From assembly GCA_039602395.1 (NCBI GenBank), contig JBCNJP010000017.1, forward strand, positions 9,376,871 through 9,440,870: 64,000 bases of DNA, in the 5' to 3' direction. Below, one piece after another: positions 47,970-59,333 of this stretch. How positions within the stretch are numbered: position 1 is the first letter of the stretch; each line of letters begins with the position of its first letter. This DNA is from Deinandra increscens subsp. villosa (Eukaryota > Streptophyta > Magnoliopsida > Asterales > Asteraceae). A program made the position numbers and the translations under genes. Below the pieces are notes generated by a model. That model saw only the letters and a program-made list of their open reading frames with translations, did no database searches and was not told the DNA's origin.

Positions 47970-50807
47970 ATCACCACTTTTTATATCACACGACAACTTT
48001 ATCAGCATTGTGGGTTTGTCCATTATGTTAATAAGCATTCTAAATGAGAACTCTTATTTACCTCTGCATCTACAATCAGATAGCAATAGCATAGGCCCTT
48101 TTATTTAAATCTGGGTCCCCATTTTCGGATAATGCGGACTTCAATAGCAGCCCTCGCACCACCTTCCTTAAGCGAAAATAGTTTTTAAAAAATTGTCACA
48201 TTGAAAGAAATATTTTACACTGGAATCAGATAGGGCAAAGAGGCAGCAAATGCCAAATAGATCCTACAGAACCGAAAAAAATTATCATAAGAAACAAAAA
48301 TGGGTAATAATCCATCATTTAATTCGGGGAAAAATGAAAATTTGGAATGTCTAATACCTGATAATAGCTTCAAACATATATGTGTTCAAGGATATCAAAT
48401 TGGATGTCTAAAACTTAGAAGGCAAAACACAACAAATGATACCAGGTAACTAAGAGATATGTAAAGCTCCAAAGCAATTGATAACTTGAAATCATATAAT
48501 CACACTCTTTTAGGAATGATGTACTTTCTTGTATTAGGAGCTCTTAGTACATCATGCCTTAATTTGCACATAACCAATAAAAAGTTATTTAACTCTTTTC
48601 TATATAGACGATCTTAGGAAAGTAACCTTGATATTGTCGTCGAGAGTCTGGAAACAGAAGCAACACATATTTTGCTCCCTGTGCTTGCAGAAATTCCTGC
48701 AAAACAGATTAAATAGTGACTAAAATTCAAATGATAGAGCCATATATAAAGCTGAACATCACAACCAAATCTAAACTAAAAAGACAAACAGATAGTTTAT
48801 AACATCCTAACCTGGATAGCAACAAAACCCATTTTCGAAATGTAATTTGTTGTCAAATCATCAAAATCATGCATGTTTGTTTGGTCAGATTCATGGTTTA
48901 GGAATTAAGATTTGCATGTTTGGCATTGCATTTTGAAAGTGACTGTGACATGGAATAATCTTAATTCAGTATAATTACATAATCACATGTAATATAAAAA
49001 AGAATTCACTATTTACATGATATTTATTTTGTTATTTCTCAAGCAAAGATCATATGGTATATCTAGCCTATCCCAAGATTTAAACGGAGTGTACATTTCA
49101 GCTTCATAACATTGAGTAGAACTTGTTTCTTGAAAATCAAATCAGTTAACATTTACCCTAGGATAGAAGCCAAGCATTGCAAAAAGAATGAGGCGAAGAC
49201 AAACCATAAGATCATGCCCAATAAACATCATAAGAATATAGTAGTGCGGTATACCTCATGCAGCCTCTTATTCTTATTTCTCTCCCAAACATTGACAAAA
49301 CTGTCACAGTCACCTGTTGAATATATCCCATACCTGCAAGTAATGAATTGGATTATTTGTTAGAAGCATAAATTCAACTCATTGACTATGTAAAGCTGAA
49401 CATCAACTAAAAAGAAAATAAAAAAGATAATTTTTTTAATAAAAGGGCAAAACTATTGTTACCAAATCTAAACTTAAAACTTAGAAGATTAACATTGACA
49501 AAACTTAGAGTGACGGTGTCACTCAGCTGGTAACAAACAAACAAAGGCCTAAAACCTTGGAGAAAAACTTCTTTCGCAATTCCATTCGTCACCCAAACCA
49601 ACACAAAATCTAATTCGAACACATCCAATCCACACACAGTTACCAACAAAGAAACCCTAACACCTTAAAATTCACTTGTCCGATTCAATTCCTCATTTAA
49701 TCAACACCGATCTGATTCAAACAAAACTATAAGCATCTAAACAACCTATCATAATTTTGAACATATGCGACTCATGATATTTGATAAAAAAGACTAAGAA
49801 ACCGTACAGTTTGGGAAGGTTATAGGCAACGATGGTAACTAACCTGTAAGATACAACATCTTATTTCTTCACCAGCGGCTCACCGTCTCTCATTATCACG
49901 GAAATAGCCCCTTGGTGTGCCCCATTTTGGCCTTTCGTTCCCACAAACGGACTGATTTGATATGTTCTAGAAACAGCAGAAAGTGAAAATGTGGGAGAGG
50001 AGAGTGTACATATAACCTGCAACGATTATACATATAACATGGATCTATCAAGAAGAAAAGAAAACCTGCTAAAAGATCATCTGAGAACTTTTCCAAGTCA
50101 AGAATAGGGTTTTAAAACCTAATACCTAAGCAGCAATGGTGCCAGCTATCACCATCGCCGGTGGCCACGGAGACGTTCAATAGAGAGAGATACCAGGGAT
50201 TCTGTGCAAATGAAAACCGTCGATCGCGAGAGAGAGAGAGCAGAAAAACAGTGATACAGGGATTGAAAGGGGAGAAGGTGTTTGGTATGGGAGAGGTATG
50301 GCCCCCTTTTTCTTCAAAAACATGTGAAAAGGAATGGACGAACCAAAAAGTCTGCCCAGCTTGTTTTTACAAAAATAACCTCTCTTGGATAAGAGAAATG
50401 ACGAAAATACCCTTAAATTTCTTTTTATCTTTAACACCCCTCAATCCCTCATTCAGTCATTCACGATTTTAAATTTCTTTCTCCCCTCTTCTCCTCAGCG
50501 ATTTCTCCTTCTTCTCTCTCTCGGCGATCATCATCTTCATCAATCAAACAGATTCAGTTATACGCAAAACGAATCATCATCTCGGTCTCCTTCTTCTCTC
50601 TCTCGGCGACGATTTCTGACCAATCATCAAGTTCCACCGCCACTTTAAACCTCTAAGGAAAAAAATGGTTCGAATTAGGTAGGTCTAGACGCTCATCGTT
50701 GTATCATTGTTCAAAATCATCGACTCATTTTTATTTTCTGATTTCGCAAGAAACAAGATCGGTGAAGGGGTTTAAGTTATCTTCCCCTGTTTTTTAGAGC
50801 ATATTAC
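47970..50807. other. Helitron interior and 5' leader-like sequence
   Basis: Besides the BUB3-like exon at 49255-49333, there is a minus exon with splice borders (48627-48696; EFLQAQGAKYVLLLF), perhaps from the same gene. A segment near 48113-48170 reads AAIEVRIIRKW, resembling an RPA-like OB-fold start. 50385-50690 is a CT-rich leader-like stretch with no coding frame assigned. Confidence 0.4.
49255..49333 (-). pseudogene. Captured BUB3-like WD40 exon
   Basis: A 79-bp minus-strand exon with AG and GT borders reads YGIYSTGDCDSFVNVWERN, then KNKRLHE. It closely matches the last WD repeat of plant BUB3 (YGTFATGGCDGFVNVWDGN, KKRLYQ), a spindle-checkpoint WD40 protein. The rest of the propeller is absent apart from a possible second exon at 48627-48696. 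It lies inside the Helitron that ends at 47938. Confidence 0.6.
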
Positions 50808-51271
50808 CTGTAGTCAATCAAACCTAGCCCAGAGAGATTGGCTACTTCCACTAGAACGGAAATCCAGGCCATCACTTTCATATCGTTTTCCGCGAACAAT
50901 TTCCCAAAAAACGATCCCTGTTTACTATCTTCATCCTTGAAAGTTTATGATTTTCCAAAAAACGATCCCTGTTTATTATAATAATAAACAGGTAACACAA
51001 GCCTTCCTTTTGTCTTGCTCCGCTCCATTATCTCTAGCAGCTCGTCCAGACACCAAGATTTCGAAGCATAACTTTTTGAGAAGATCACAATATATAAGCT
51101 CGACTCTTCGAGTATTTCTTTCCTGGAAGCTTCCGATTTCTCTTTATCATCATCCTTGAAAGTTGTAATTCCATTTCAGGTCAGATCAGCATAGAGATGA
51201 TCAGCGAAGGCGTTCTGCGTATCGTCTTCTCCACTAAAACTCAAGAAGACATCGTAGTTTGATCTATCCAT
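50808..51271 (-). pseudogene. TIR domain copy A, disrupted
   Basis: Minus-strand copy of the first exon of the NB-ARC gene at 54497-59091, from its ATG (51271) to its splice donor. The middle carries an insertion that repeats the AAAACGATCCCTGTTTA segment plus a piece copied from elsewhere in the exon, and the codons for the KFDGSK-coding stretch are missing. Reading frame is lost. Confidence 0.85.
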
Positions 51272-51439
51272 CCCTGTTTTGAATCTGTGTGGATGAGTGA
51301 GATTTGGAGAGGCGGCACAATTAAAAAATGTTAATTCCTATCAGATTGATTTCCTTGAACACAGCTGCGTTATGGTTGCCGATCTTCAGCAAAAGCAAGG
51401 TAATAGACATATCTGCCCCTGTTTTTTAGAGCATATTAC

Positions 51440-51868
51440 CTGTAGTCAATCAAACCTAGCCCAGAGAGATTGGCTGCTTCCACTAGAACTGACTTCCACG
51501 CCATCACTTTCATATCGTTTTCCGCGAACAATTTCTCAAAAAACGGTCCCTGTTTACGCAAATTTGATGGATCGAAATTATAATAATAAACAGGTAACAC
51601 AAGCCGTCCTTTTGTCTTGCTCCGCTCCATTATCTCTAGCAGCTCGTCCAGACACCAAGATTTCGAAGCATAACTTTTTGAGAAGATCACGATATATAAG
51701 CTCGACTCTTCTATTTCTTTCCTGGAAGCTTCCGATTTCTCTTTATCTTCATCCTTGAAAGTTGTAATTCCATTTCGGGCCAGAGCAGCATAGAGATCAT
51801 CAGCGAAGGGGTTCTGCGTATCCTCTTCTCCACTAAAACTCAAGAAGACATCGTAGTTTGATCTTACA
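51440..51868 (-). pseudogene. TIR domain copy B, start codon lost
   Basis: Minus-strand exon nearly identical to TIR exon 1 of the gene at 54497-59091. It keeps YDVFLSFSGEEDTQNPF, SKSYASKSWCLDELLEIM and the terminal GLIDYR with donor. One codon is deleted in EILEESRLY and one near ENDM. The ATG of MDRS is changed (reads VRS), and no in-frame ATG precedes the TIR core. No linked NB-ARC exon of its own is visible. Confidence 0.85.
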
Positions 51869-51871
51869 TTC

Positions 51872-53469
51872 AGTAATTTCTGATATTACATTCGGTAATT
51901 TCTCATTATTAGAATTGTTTCCATGGTAGAGATAGTAATGAATCTGCTAATTTTATAAAATTAGGTATATTATCTTTATCCCTTTTGAAAGATCTGTATT
52001 ATATGTTGAAAGAACTGTAATGTAAATGTTATATTGACTTGCAACAGTGTGGAATTGCAATGCTTCATAATACGCCCGGTGAAAGTGGTGAGACAAGAGT
52101 TGCTATTCTAATCGGAGGTAACTAATTTGGATTTTGATCAATTTTTAGCTATTCTTTGCAACACTGTGGAAGTTCTATGCTATTTATCTATATTTTTGGT
52201 CTTATTTTCATGTAGCAGGTAAAGGATCTTGAAAAGTCTATGGCAAGAATTATACTTTAGTTCAACAAAGGCATTTGAATCCTGGTCTTAGGGTGGGTGA
52301 CCTTGAGGTAAGTTTTAAGTATTATGATAAATACTAGAAATAAATTGTAATATTTGAAATCACTACATAAATGGTTTAATAGTAGGCATGATTTTTTTTT
52401 AAAAAAAAATTCTTTTAACTACATATTTATTATTTTGATTGAGTAGCATTTTTGCCTCTTTTACCATGAATACCAATGTCTGAATTTGTACACTGGGCCA
52501 GTTAAGCTATACCTCCATCTACGATATGTATAACATACATTGATGATATTCTATAAGGAGTGAGACAATGAGTTAAGGTGTTTTGACTACAATATGTTTC
52601 CAATTATGATATTTTTCATCTTTCACACTTCCACATCATGCAGGAAGTTACCTTAGAAATTTCATCTCTTATGATATGTTTGCTTTTAAACTCTGTTGAG
52701 TTGAGTTAAAAAAAAGTATAATTGATATTTCGCTAGTTGCTAGCTAGCTTGTTTTAATAAAGTTGCTGTTCAAAAATAAAATAATTGAACCCCCTTTCTC
52801 TCAATCTTCTCTGTCAGATGACGTGACGTGAATACCCATCTAATTAATCTGTTAAATATATTTTTAGGGATGTTAGTAGTTTCCTTTGATGTAAGGCTAT
52901 ATATAGCCACCTAAGCTTTAATAAAAGAGTCTGCAAGCTTTCCCTCTATATTTTTATTTTCTTCTTTTCTTCTCTAACATTCAACTCTTCATTATCAGTA
53001 ACTGAGCATGATGTGGAAGTGTGAAAGATGAAATTTCATCTCTTATGATAAATATGTTTGCTTATAGATTTTGCTTTGTTAATCAAGTCATTAGTGGCAT
53101 AATCTTACATACTGAACCAAGTTGAGTCTTAGAATGAACCTCTTTATTATCAGTAACTGAGCCTAGGCAGTTGATTTTGTGTTTGTCACGTTTTGTTTGA
53201 CAAAAGAAATTACAAACGGGTTGGCTGACGTTGTGTTTTATCTTTTACTGGGTGAAGAAGTTGGTTAAATAGCTTTAAAAGGAGCATGTTGATTGAGTTA
53301 AATTTAGAGATTTAGAAATTTAACATTGTGTGCTTTGGCGTAATTACAGGATGCATAGAAAGGCTTCCACTCCAAGTATATTTGTAAACATGTAGCTCTA
53401 TGGCTTGAATTTGTGTCGATTAGCTTCAAAGGAAGCAAGTCGAAAGGTTTCCTTTTTTTTTTCCCTAAA
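51872..53469. other. Spacer between TIR copies and Copia remnant
   Basis: No gene assigned. 52729-52860 is an inverted copy of 58358-58480 (intron 1 of the NB-ARC gene). Small inverted repeats with CATCTTTCACACTTCCACAT occur at about 52617 and 53010. Confidence 0.5.
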
Positions 53470-54082
53470 CTTTATAAGTAGGAAGCGGTAGTGTTTGTTG
53501 GATCAACATAGCAACACCATCATAGGATTCGTTTAGCCCGGCAATGAGTTGAAGTACGAGTCGTTGATTCGAGACTTCAGCGCCAACATTAGTAAGTTGG
53601 TCGGAAAGCACCTTCAAAGCCTGGCAATAAGAGGAAACATTGGGAAATTGATCAAGTTTAGTAGTAACAAATTTGTGTTCAAGATAAACCGCCCGGGAGT
53701 GTTACAAGATAAACCGCCCGGGAGTGTTGATTGTCTTGAAAAGCCTGGCGAGAGAGGCCCATGCTTGGTGTGCAGAGGATTTTGGTTTGAGAATGGTTTG
53801 GAGTAAGTCATTGGAGATGGTGCTATAAATCCATTGAAGGACAATAGCATTGATGCGGTGCCATAGTTTATTGGCAAAGGAGTCCGTGGGTTTTTCAGCG
53901 GTGGCCGGAATGATACCAGGGGCGGAGGCATTAGCTTCGAGATGATCGGAAACTTCAAAGGCTCGACAATGGATATTGAACAGTTCAGCCCATGAGTTGT
54001 ATTGGCTGTTGTCGAATTCGAGGGTGATAGGGATGAAGTTTCGGATGTTGGTGACGGTGATTGCCGGATGAAGCTTGTCCAT
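53470..54082 (-). pseudogene. Copia-type gag remnant with a 25-bp frameshifting duplication
   Basis: From ATG 54082 the minus strand reads MDKLHPAITVTNIRNFIPI, then EFDNSQYNSWAELFNIHCR, a Copia gag N-terminus. Then WHRINAIVLQWIYSTIS follows and, after the frame break, FVTTKLDQFPNVSSYCQAL and LQLIAGLNESYDGVAML. The frame is broken by a direct duplication of 25 bp (53680-53704 and 53705-53729). A tRNA-Met primer-binding match (TGATACCA, 54200-54207) and a short LTR (about 54208-54366, TGTTATTATCC...CCTTTCA on the minus strand) lie upstream. No pol is present. Confidence 0.8.
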
Positions 54083-54496
54083 GGTGATTGAAAAAAAACG
54101 ACAAAAGTAGAGGATAGGGAAAGGCGATGGATGAAGAAGAATCACAGGGAAGGAACGGAGGCAGATGAAGAAGAATCACAGGGAAGGAACGGAGGCAGAT
54201 GATACCATGAAAGGAGGAGATATCGTAAAATCATTGGTTTCCATTCACCACATAATCTGCGATAAATAATATACATGCTTTCCTATTCTATAGGAGATCC
54301 TATTCTCTAGGAGGAATATAACTAAATTGACCGAGCAGTTCAAAATACATACAGAGGATAATAACAAAGTATTTTCCTATAATGATTTATTATTGTAATA
54401 CACGTAAATATGTAATTAAAAGTGGTTTGACCTGGTTTTTGAATGAGATGAAAAGATTATATTGGGCAATAGATGAATAATTAAACTCCAATAATC

Positions 54497-55920
54497 CTAA
54501 ATAAACAAACGAAAGATAAGATAGGTGGATCCTTCACGAAACTTCAACTTGTTTTTTTGGATTTGGAGGAATGCAAATTTGTTGACCATGTTCTGTGGAT
54601 TTGGAGGAATATTAATTACTTGATCACGGTAATAGTCAAGATCTATTGCATCAACCTCCTTCATGCTCTGAAATGAAAAAAATAAAATAAAATAAATATA
54701 AGGTTGAACTTTTACCAGGGAAATTTGAAATAACTTAAAAAAATTAGTCGACTACAATATCCATACCTCGCCGTCCATCAATCTATCAGAATCTATTATC
54801 TGTAAATCAGGATGAAAAATACCCCTACCCATTTGCTGTATTAGAGTAGGCATATTAATGCAACCCTCCAAAATACGAATGAGAGATTTCTTCTCCAATA
54901 TTCCTATCCCAATGTCTCCACAGAACCCACACTTATCTAGAATCTTAACTGCATAGTCCTTCTCCGTATCATTTAAACACCATGCAATAAGTAGAAACAT
55001 TTTTTTTCCACCATCAGTTAAGCTATCATAACTTATCTTAAGTCTATCTTGGATTGCTTTTTCAGGATACACTTGTAACCTAGCCATGGTACTTATCCAC
55101 TCTTTCTTGCTTCTTCCACATAACAGGGAGCTCAAAACTTTAAGAGCCAAAGGAAGACCAGCAGCATAACCAATCACCCGGGGGAAAAGGTCTTCATATG
55201 ACTTTGTAGAAACGTCCTTCTTAAAGGCATGCCTTCTAAGAAACTGATAGGATTCATTCTCATTTAATAGTTGAACATAATATATTTTCATGATATTATG
55301 TGCTACCAACAAAGTTTCATCCCTTGTTGTGATTATGATTCTACTTCCCTCACCAAACCATAATTTACCGGAACCAACTAAAGCTTCTAGTTGGCTACTG
55401 TCATCCACATCATCAAGGACAATGAGAACTTTACGTTGGGCTAACAGTTCTCTTATAGGATCAACTCCTCCATATATACTGCTTACATGTAGGCTTTCAT
55501 CCTTCATAAGTCTCAACATCATTTCTTTTTGCATATGGTTAGGACCATGATATTTTGAAGTTTCCCTAATATTTTCAACAAAGCATGAACTGTCAAAGAA
55601 GGTTGATACTTGGTCAAAAACAGCTCTTGCTAAGGTTGTCTTACCAATACCACCCATACCCCATATCGCGATTGTCTCAACCCCATATGACTCGAGTTTT
55701 AATAGAGACATCACATGTCTCACCCGTGCCTCTATTCCAATTAGGTTATCATCAACACTTAATGAAAAGCAATACAATCTTTTTGAGATCTCATCAACAA
55801 TACTTTTAATAACTGTAGCTTCATCACTGCATATTGGAAGAAAAAAGAAAGAGGGCAACATTAGTATGATCTTGTTTAAAAGGATTATCTATCATTTCTA
55901 AATAGTCTACAACGAACATC

Positions 55921-55955
<35 letters not shown>

Positions 55956-56010
55956 GTCTATACATGTGAAAAAAACTATTTTACATGCGAAATATCTACA
56001 ATAAACCTCA

Positions 56011-56056
<46 letters not shown>

Positions 56057-57506
56057 TATATAGACCTGGAAAAATGTGCGGGTCGGGTTGGGTTGCTTCG
56101 CGGGTCAGAACGGGTCGATTTAAAAAATTGTCTAAATTAAAATTAAAACAATATATAAAGGGTGTTTATATTGACACAAACAATTTTGATATTCTCACAC
56201 ACTTCCCACGATCGTGGGCTCTTATACCATGGGGCGCGGCTGACCGAACACTTGAATAGACTTGTCGAGAAGTCATCGAGACCGACCTGGCAAAGACTTT
56301 GAGTCTCAATATGTATTATTTTACGTCACCAGTATGTTCGTTTAAATACTTTATTATTAGCTATGATGAATAGACTTTTTAATTTTTATAAACTTAAATA
56401 ATTAAAACCATTTATAAAAAAAAAATACATTTTGGCCCATTTGGCAGCCCACGATCGTGGGATCTGTGTGAGAATAGCCAAACTCCAAGTATAAAAAACA
56501 TTTCTTTGTCTTTTACGTCATTTCAACTATTTATCCAAACACCCCAACTCTCTCTTTCTCGTCTGACGGAAGAACAAGAGTAACAGCTCCGGCGAACTTC
56601 CGGCGAACTTCCGGCTGGCCTATGGCCAAGTCCAAGGAGCGATTTTCCCGAGCTGCATGTCACGATCTGCCCTTCTCTTCTCTTTATTTCAAACCTCAGC
56701 CTCGTTTCTCCTTTCTCTTCTCAGCGGTGGCGAAGGAAATAAACCCTGATTAGGGTTCCGCCTAAGTGAGTCGGTGATGGCTAAGCTTCTGGTGGTGAGA
56801 GATGGTCGACTTAAACCCAACAGGTTAAAAAAAACCCATTCTGACCCATATTTTCATATGCGGGTTGAGATTGCCACCCCTATATAATATATATATATAC
56901 GTATGTATGTATATGGTTAGGTGAACCATTTTAAACCACTCAAGTACCATTCATTACCTCTTGGGAGTGCAATTCAAGTACCATCCAGCCAAACTCCCTA
57001 GTTTAGCAAGGGCTTTTCTCCAGCTTTCTATCTTTGCGGGATTGTTTTGCATGACGGCTTCCGTAAAAAGACCTTTCTGGTTCCGTACATCGGAAGATTC
57101 CACATCATAAAAGATTGGAAATACACTTTGTCTGACTCCTTCATTGAAATTCATGATTTTCACAAGTTCATCCAAGCAAACAGCAGAAGCAACAAAGCCT
57201 TTTGAGAATACAACAACTGCAATATTGGACTCTTCAATAACCTTCAAGCACTCTACAGAATGAATTGAGTTGGGCGTGGAAAGTGCTTGGTCTTTTCTGA
57301 AAGCATGTATATTGTGTTTCTCTAGGGCATAGTGGAGCTGATCAACAAAGTCCCTACAGGTGTCATTTCCTTTAAAGCACATGAGAACATCATAGGTCCA
57401 CGGAGAAGATCGAATAGATGATAGAGATGCCCGTGGAGGCTTGCATGCAGGTTTCTCTAAACATTAATACACAAACATTATATCAATAAGGATAAGGACC
57501 AAGTTC

Positions 57507-57547
<41 letters not shown>

Positions 57548-59091
57548 GTTTGAGTGCTCTTGTGCAGTGAAAGGTCATGAAAGCAAGCCGCTAACCTTGT
57601 AACAGTCGCTTTACTTGCTGCACACGACGATCTATTCCAATGGGTGGTTTCTCATGAGATGAGGATGTATCTCCGAATGTGTTATGCTTCTTTGCCGTTG
57701 TGTGTTGATTGACATGTAACATATTAATATTAATATTTAATTTGCTCAAAACCATTTCTACAATTTCGTTGATTTGTGTTGCTTGATGCCTGCAAGAAGA
57801 GATGAGTAACTGACATTAGCAAAGGGGTCAACTGTTGCCTTTGCTTATTTTCGAGTTTAATAAACTTCAAAGACTGTAATCCGGGGAGTGGCAAAAGAGA
57901 AAAAATAATTTAGAAAGGAATAAAAGGAATTATTTAATTGAATAGGGATATAGATAAAGAATGATATGACAAATTAACTCTTTTATCCTAAACGATGTCA
58001 TGTTTAATAAACTTCAAAGACTATCGGCATTAATACAACTTTACGTTAATTTGTACTTATCTAATAAAATTGTAATTTTAACTTTTTTTTTCTTATATAT
58101 AAGGTCGAGAATGTTTTTATGGAACTCATAAAATATTTTTCTAGTTTCGTCCATTCGAGAAAAAAAAGGTTACGAACTATATTAGTATTGGGACCAATAT
58201 TGTAATAATCTTTGTTACTTAAATAGAACCATAAAAAGAACGACGGATCGATGATTTGAGAGCTAATTGCTTCTTCTTTCGATCTCTATAATGTATAGTT
58301 CGTAACAAAAAGATATTACTGAAAGGAAAAATATAATTAAGAGATTAATTAGATGGGTATTCACGTCACGTCATCTGACAGAGAAGATTGAGAGAAAGGG
58401 TGTTCAATTATTATTTTTTTGAACAAACAACTTTATTAAAAACAAGCAAGCTAGCAACTAGCGAAATATCAATTATACTTTTTTTTTTTTTTTGGTTTGT
58501 TGAAACAGATGATAATAGTTCCTATCTATACAAGGTTCTGACTTGCTAAGTAAGGTTATCACGCTGTTCAAAAAAAAAACAAGGTAATAGACATGTCATG
58601 GCTTAGGAGATGAGCGAAATTCATATCTGCCCCTGTTTTTTTAGAGCATATTACCTGTAGTCAATCAAACCTAGCCCAGAGAGATTGGCTGCTTCCACCA
58701 GAACGGAATCCCAGGCCATCACTTTTTCCATATCGTTTTCGGCGAACAATTTCCCAAAAAACGGTCCCTGTTTACGCAAATTTGATGGATCGAAATTATA
58801 ATAATAAACAGGTAATACAAGCCGTCCTTTTGTCTTGCTCCGCTCCATTATCTCTAGCAGCTCGTCCAGACACCAAGATTTCGAAGCATAGCTTTTTGAG
58901 AAGATCACGATATATAAGCGCGACTCTTCGAGTATTTCTTTCCTGGAAGCTTCCGATTTCTCTTTATCTTCATCCTTGAAAGTTGTAATTCCATTTCGGG
59001 CCAGAGCAGCATAGAGATCATCAGCGAAGGCGTTCTGCGTATCGTCTTCTCCACTAAAACTCAAGAAGACATCGTAGTTTGATCTATCCAT
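54497..59091 (-). CDS. TIR-TIR-NB-ARC resistance-type protein, five exons, no LRR
   Basis: Exons 59091-58655, 57789-57596, 57456-56958, 55826-54767 and 54667-54497 join in phase at GT/AG borders: 786 residues. TIR1 (1-145) has YDVFLSFSGED, SKSYASKSWCLDEL and the likely catalytic Glu77. Linker 146-211 has EIVEMVLSKLN and PIGIDRRVQQVKRLL, the opening motif of an NB-ARC domain whose remainder is missing. TIR2 (about 229-370) has YDVLMCFKGND and SKGFVASAVCLDEL with Glu306. NB-ARC (378-730) has P-loop GMGGIGKTT (433-441), VLIVLDDVDD, GSRIIITTRD and GLPLAL, but MPT (702-704) where MHD is expected. The last exon encodes 56 residues and stops without LRRs. TIR domains of this class cleave NAD to trigger immune signalling. 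Introns hold MITEs and an ATT repeat. Transcript support is lacking. Confidence 0.8.
55905..56055. repeat. Intronic MITE remnant with TA and CT microsatellites
   Basis: TAGTCTACAACGAACATCACC, then (TA)n, then a short relative of the 37565 MITE (ATGTGAAA, ATCTACAATAAACC), then (CT)n and (TA)n. Lies in intron 3 of the NB-ARC gene. Confidence 0.65.
56061..56882. mobile_element. hAT-like element in intron 3, with a nested MITE
   Basis: Left end TAGACCTGGAAAAATGTGCGG, here quoted in part as TAGACCTGG, with CGGGTCGGGTTGGG; right end ACCCGCATATG inverted and GCCACCCCTA. These are typical of the TAGGGGTGGCAA-type hAT ends, one of them mutated. Nested at 56188-56482 is a MITE with inverted ends (ATTCTCACACA / TGTGTGAGAAT) and two CCCACGATCGTGGG palindromes. 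56560-56820 carries leader-like captured sequence without an assigned frame. Confidence 0.55.
57506..57547. repeat. (ATT)n microsatellite in intron 2 of the NB-ARC gene
   Basis: About 14 ATT units. Confidence 0.97.
58358..58480. repeat. Inverted copy of 52729-52860
   Basis: Contains CACGTCACGTCATCTGACAG and AGCAAGCTAGCAACTAGCG, present in reverse complement at 52729-52860. It lies in intron 1 of the NB-ARC gene. Confidence 0.85.
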
Positions 59092-59333
59092 CTTTGAAAT
59101 TAACTCCCTGTGAACGATAGTTTGAATCTGTGTGGATGCGTGAGATTTCAGGAATCAGGAGAACCGTGTCTGGTCTGACGATGAATGAAATTATCTTCTT
59201 GTGAAAATTCCCGAAAATACGTGTAATAGTCACCCCCCTTAATTTTCTTTGTCATCGGGGACCACAAACAGGTAAACGCGAAAATCTCTTCATAGAATCA
59301 TAGTCACTATCATTCGTATAATATCACGAATAA
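59092..59333. promoter_or_regulatory. Upstream region of the TIR-TIR-NB-ARC gene
   Basis: Immediate 5' flank. The first 70 bases after the start codon side are shared with TIR copies A and D (CTGTGTGGATG, GTGAGA). No clear TATA box was fixed by eye. Confidence 0.45.
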
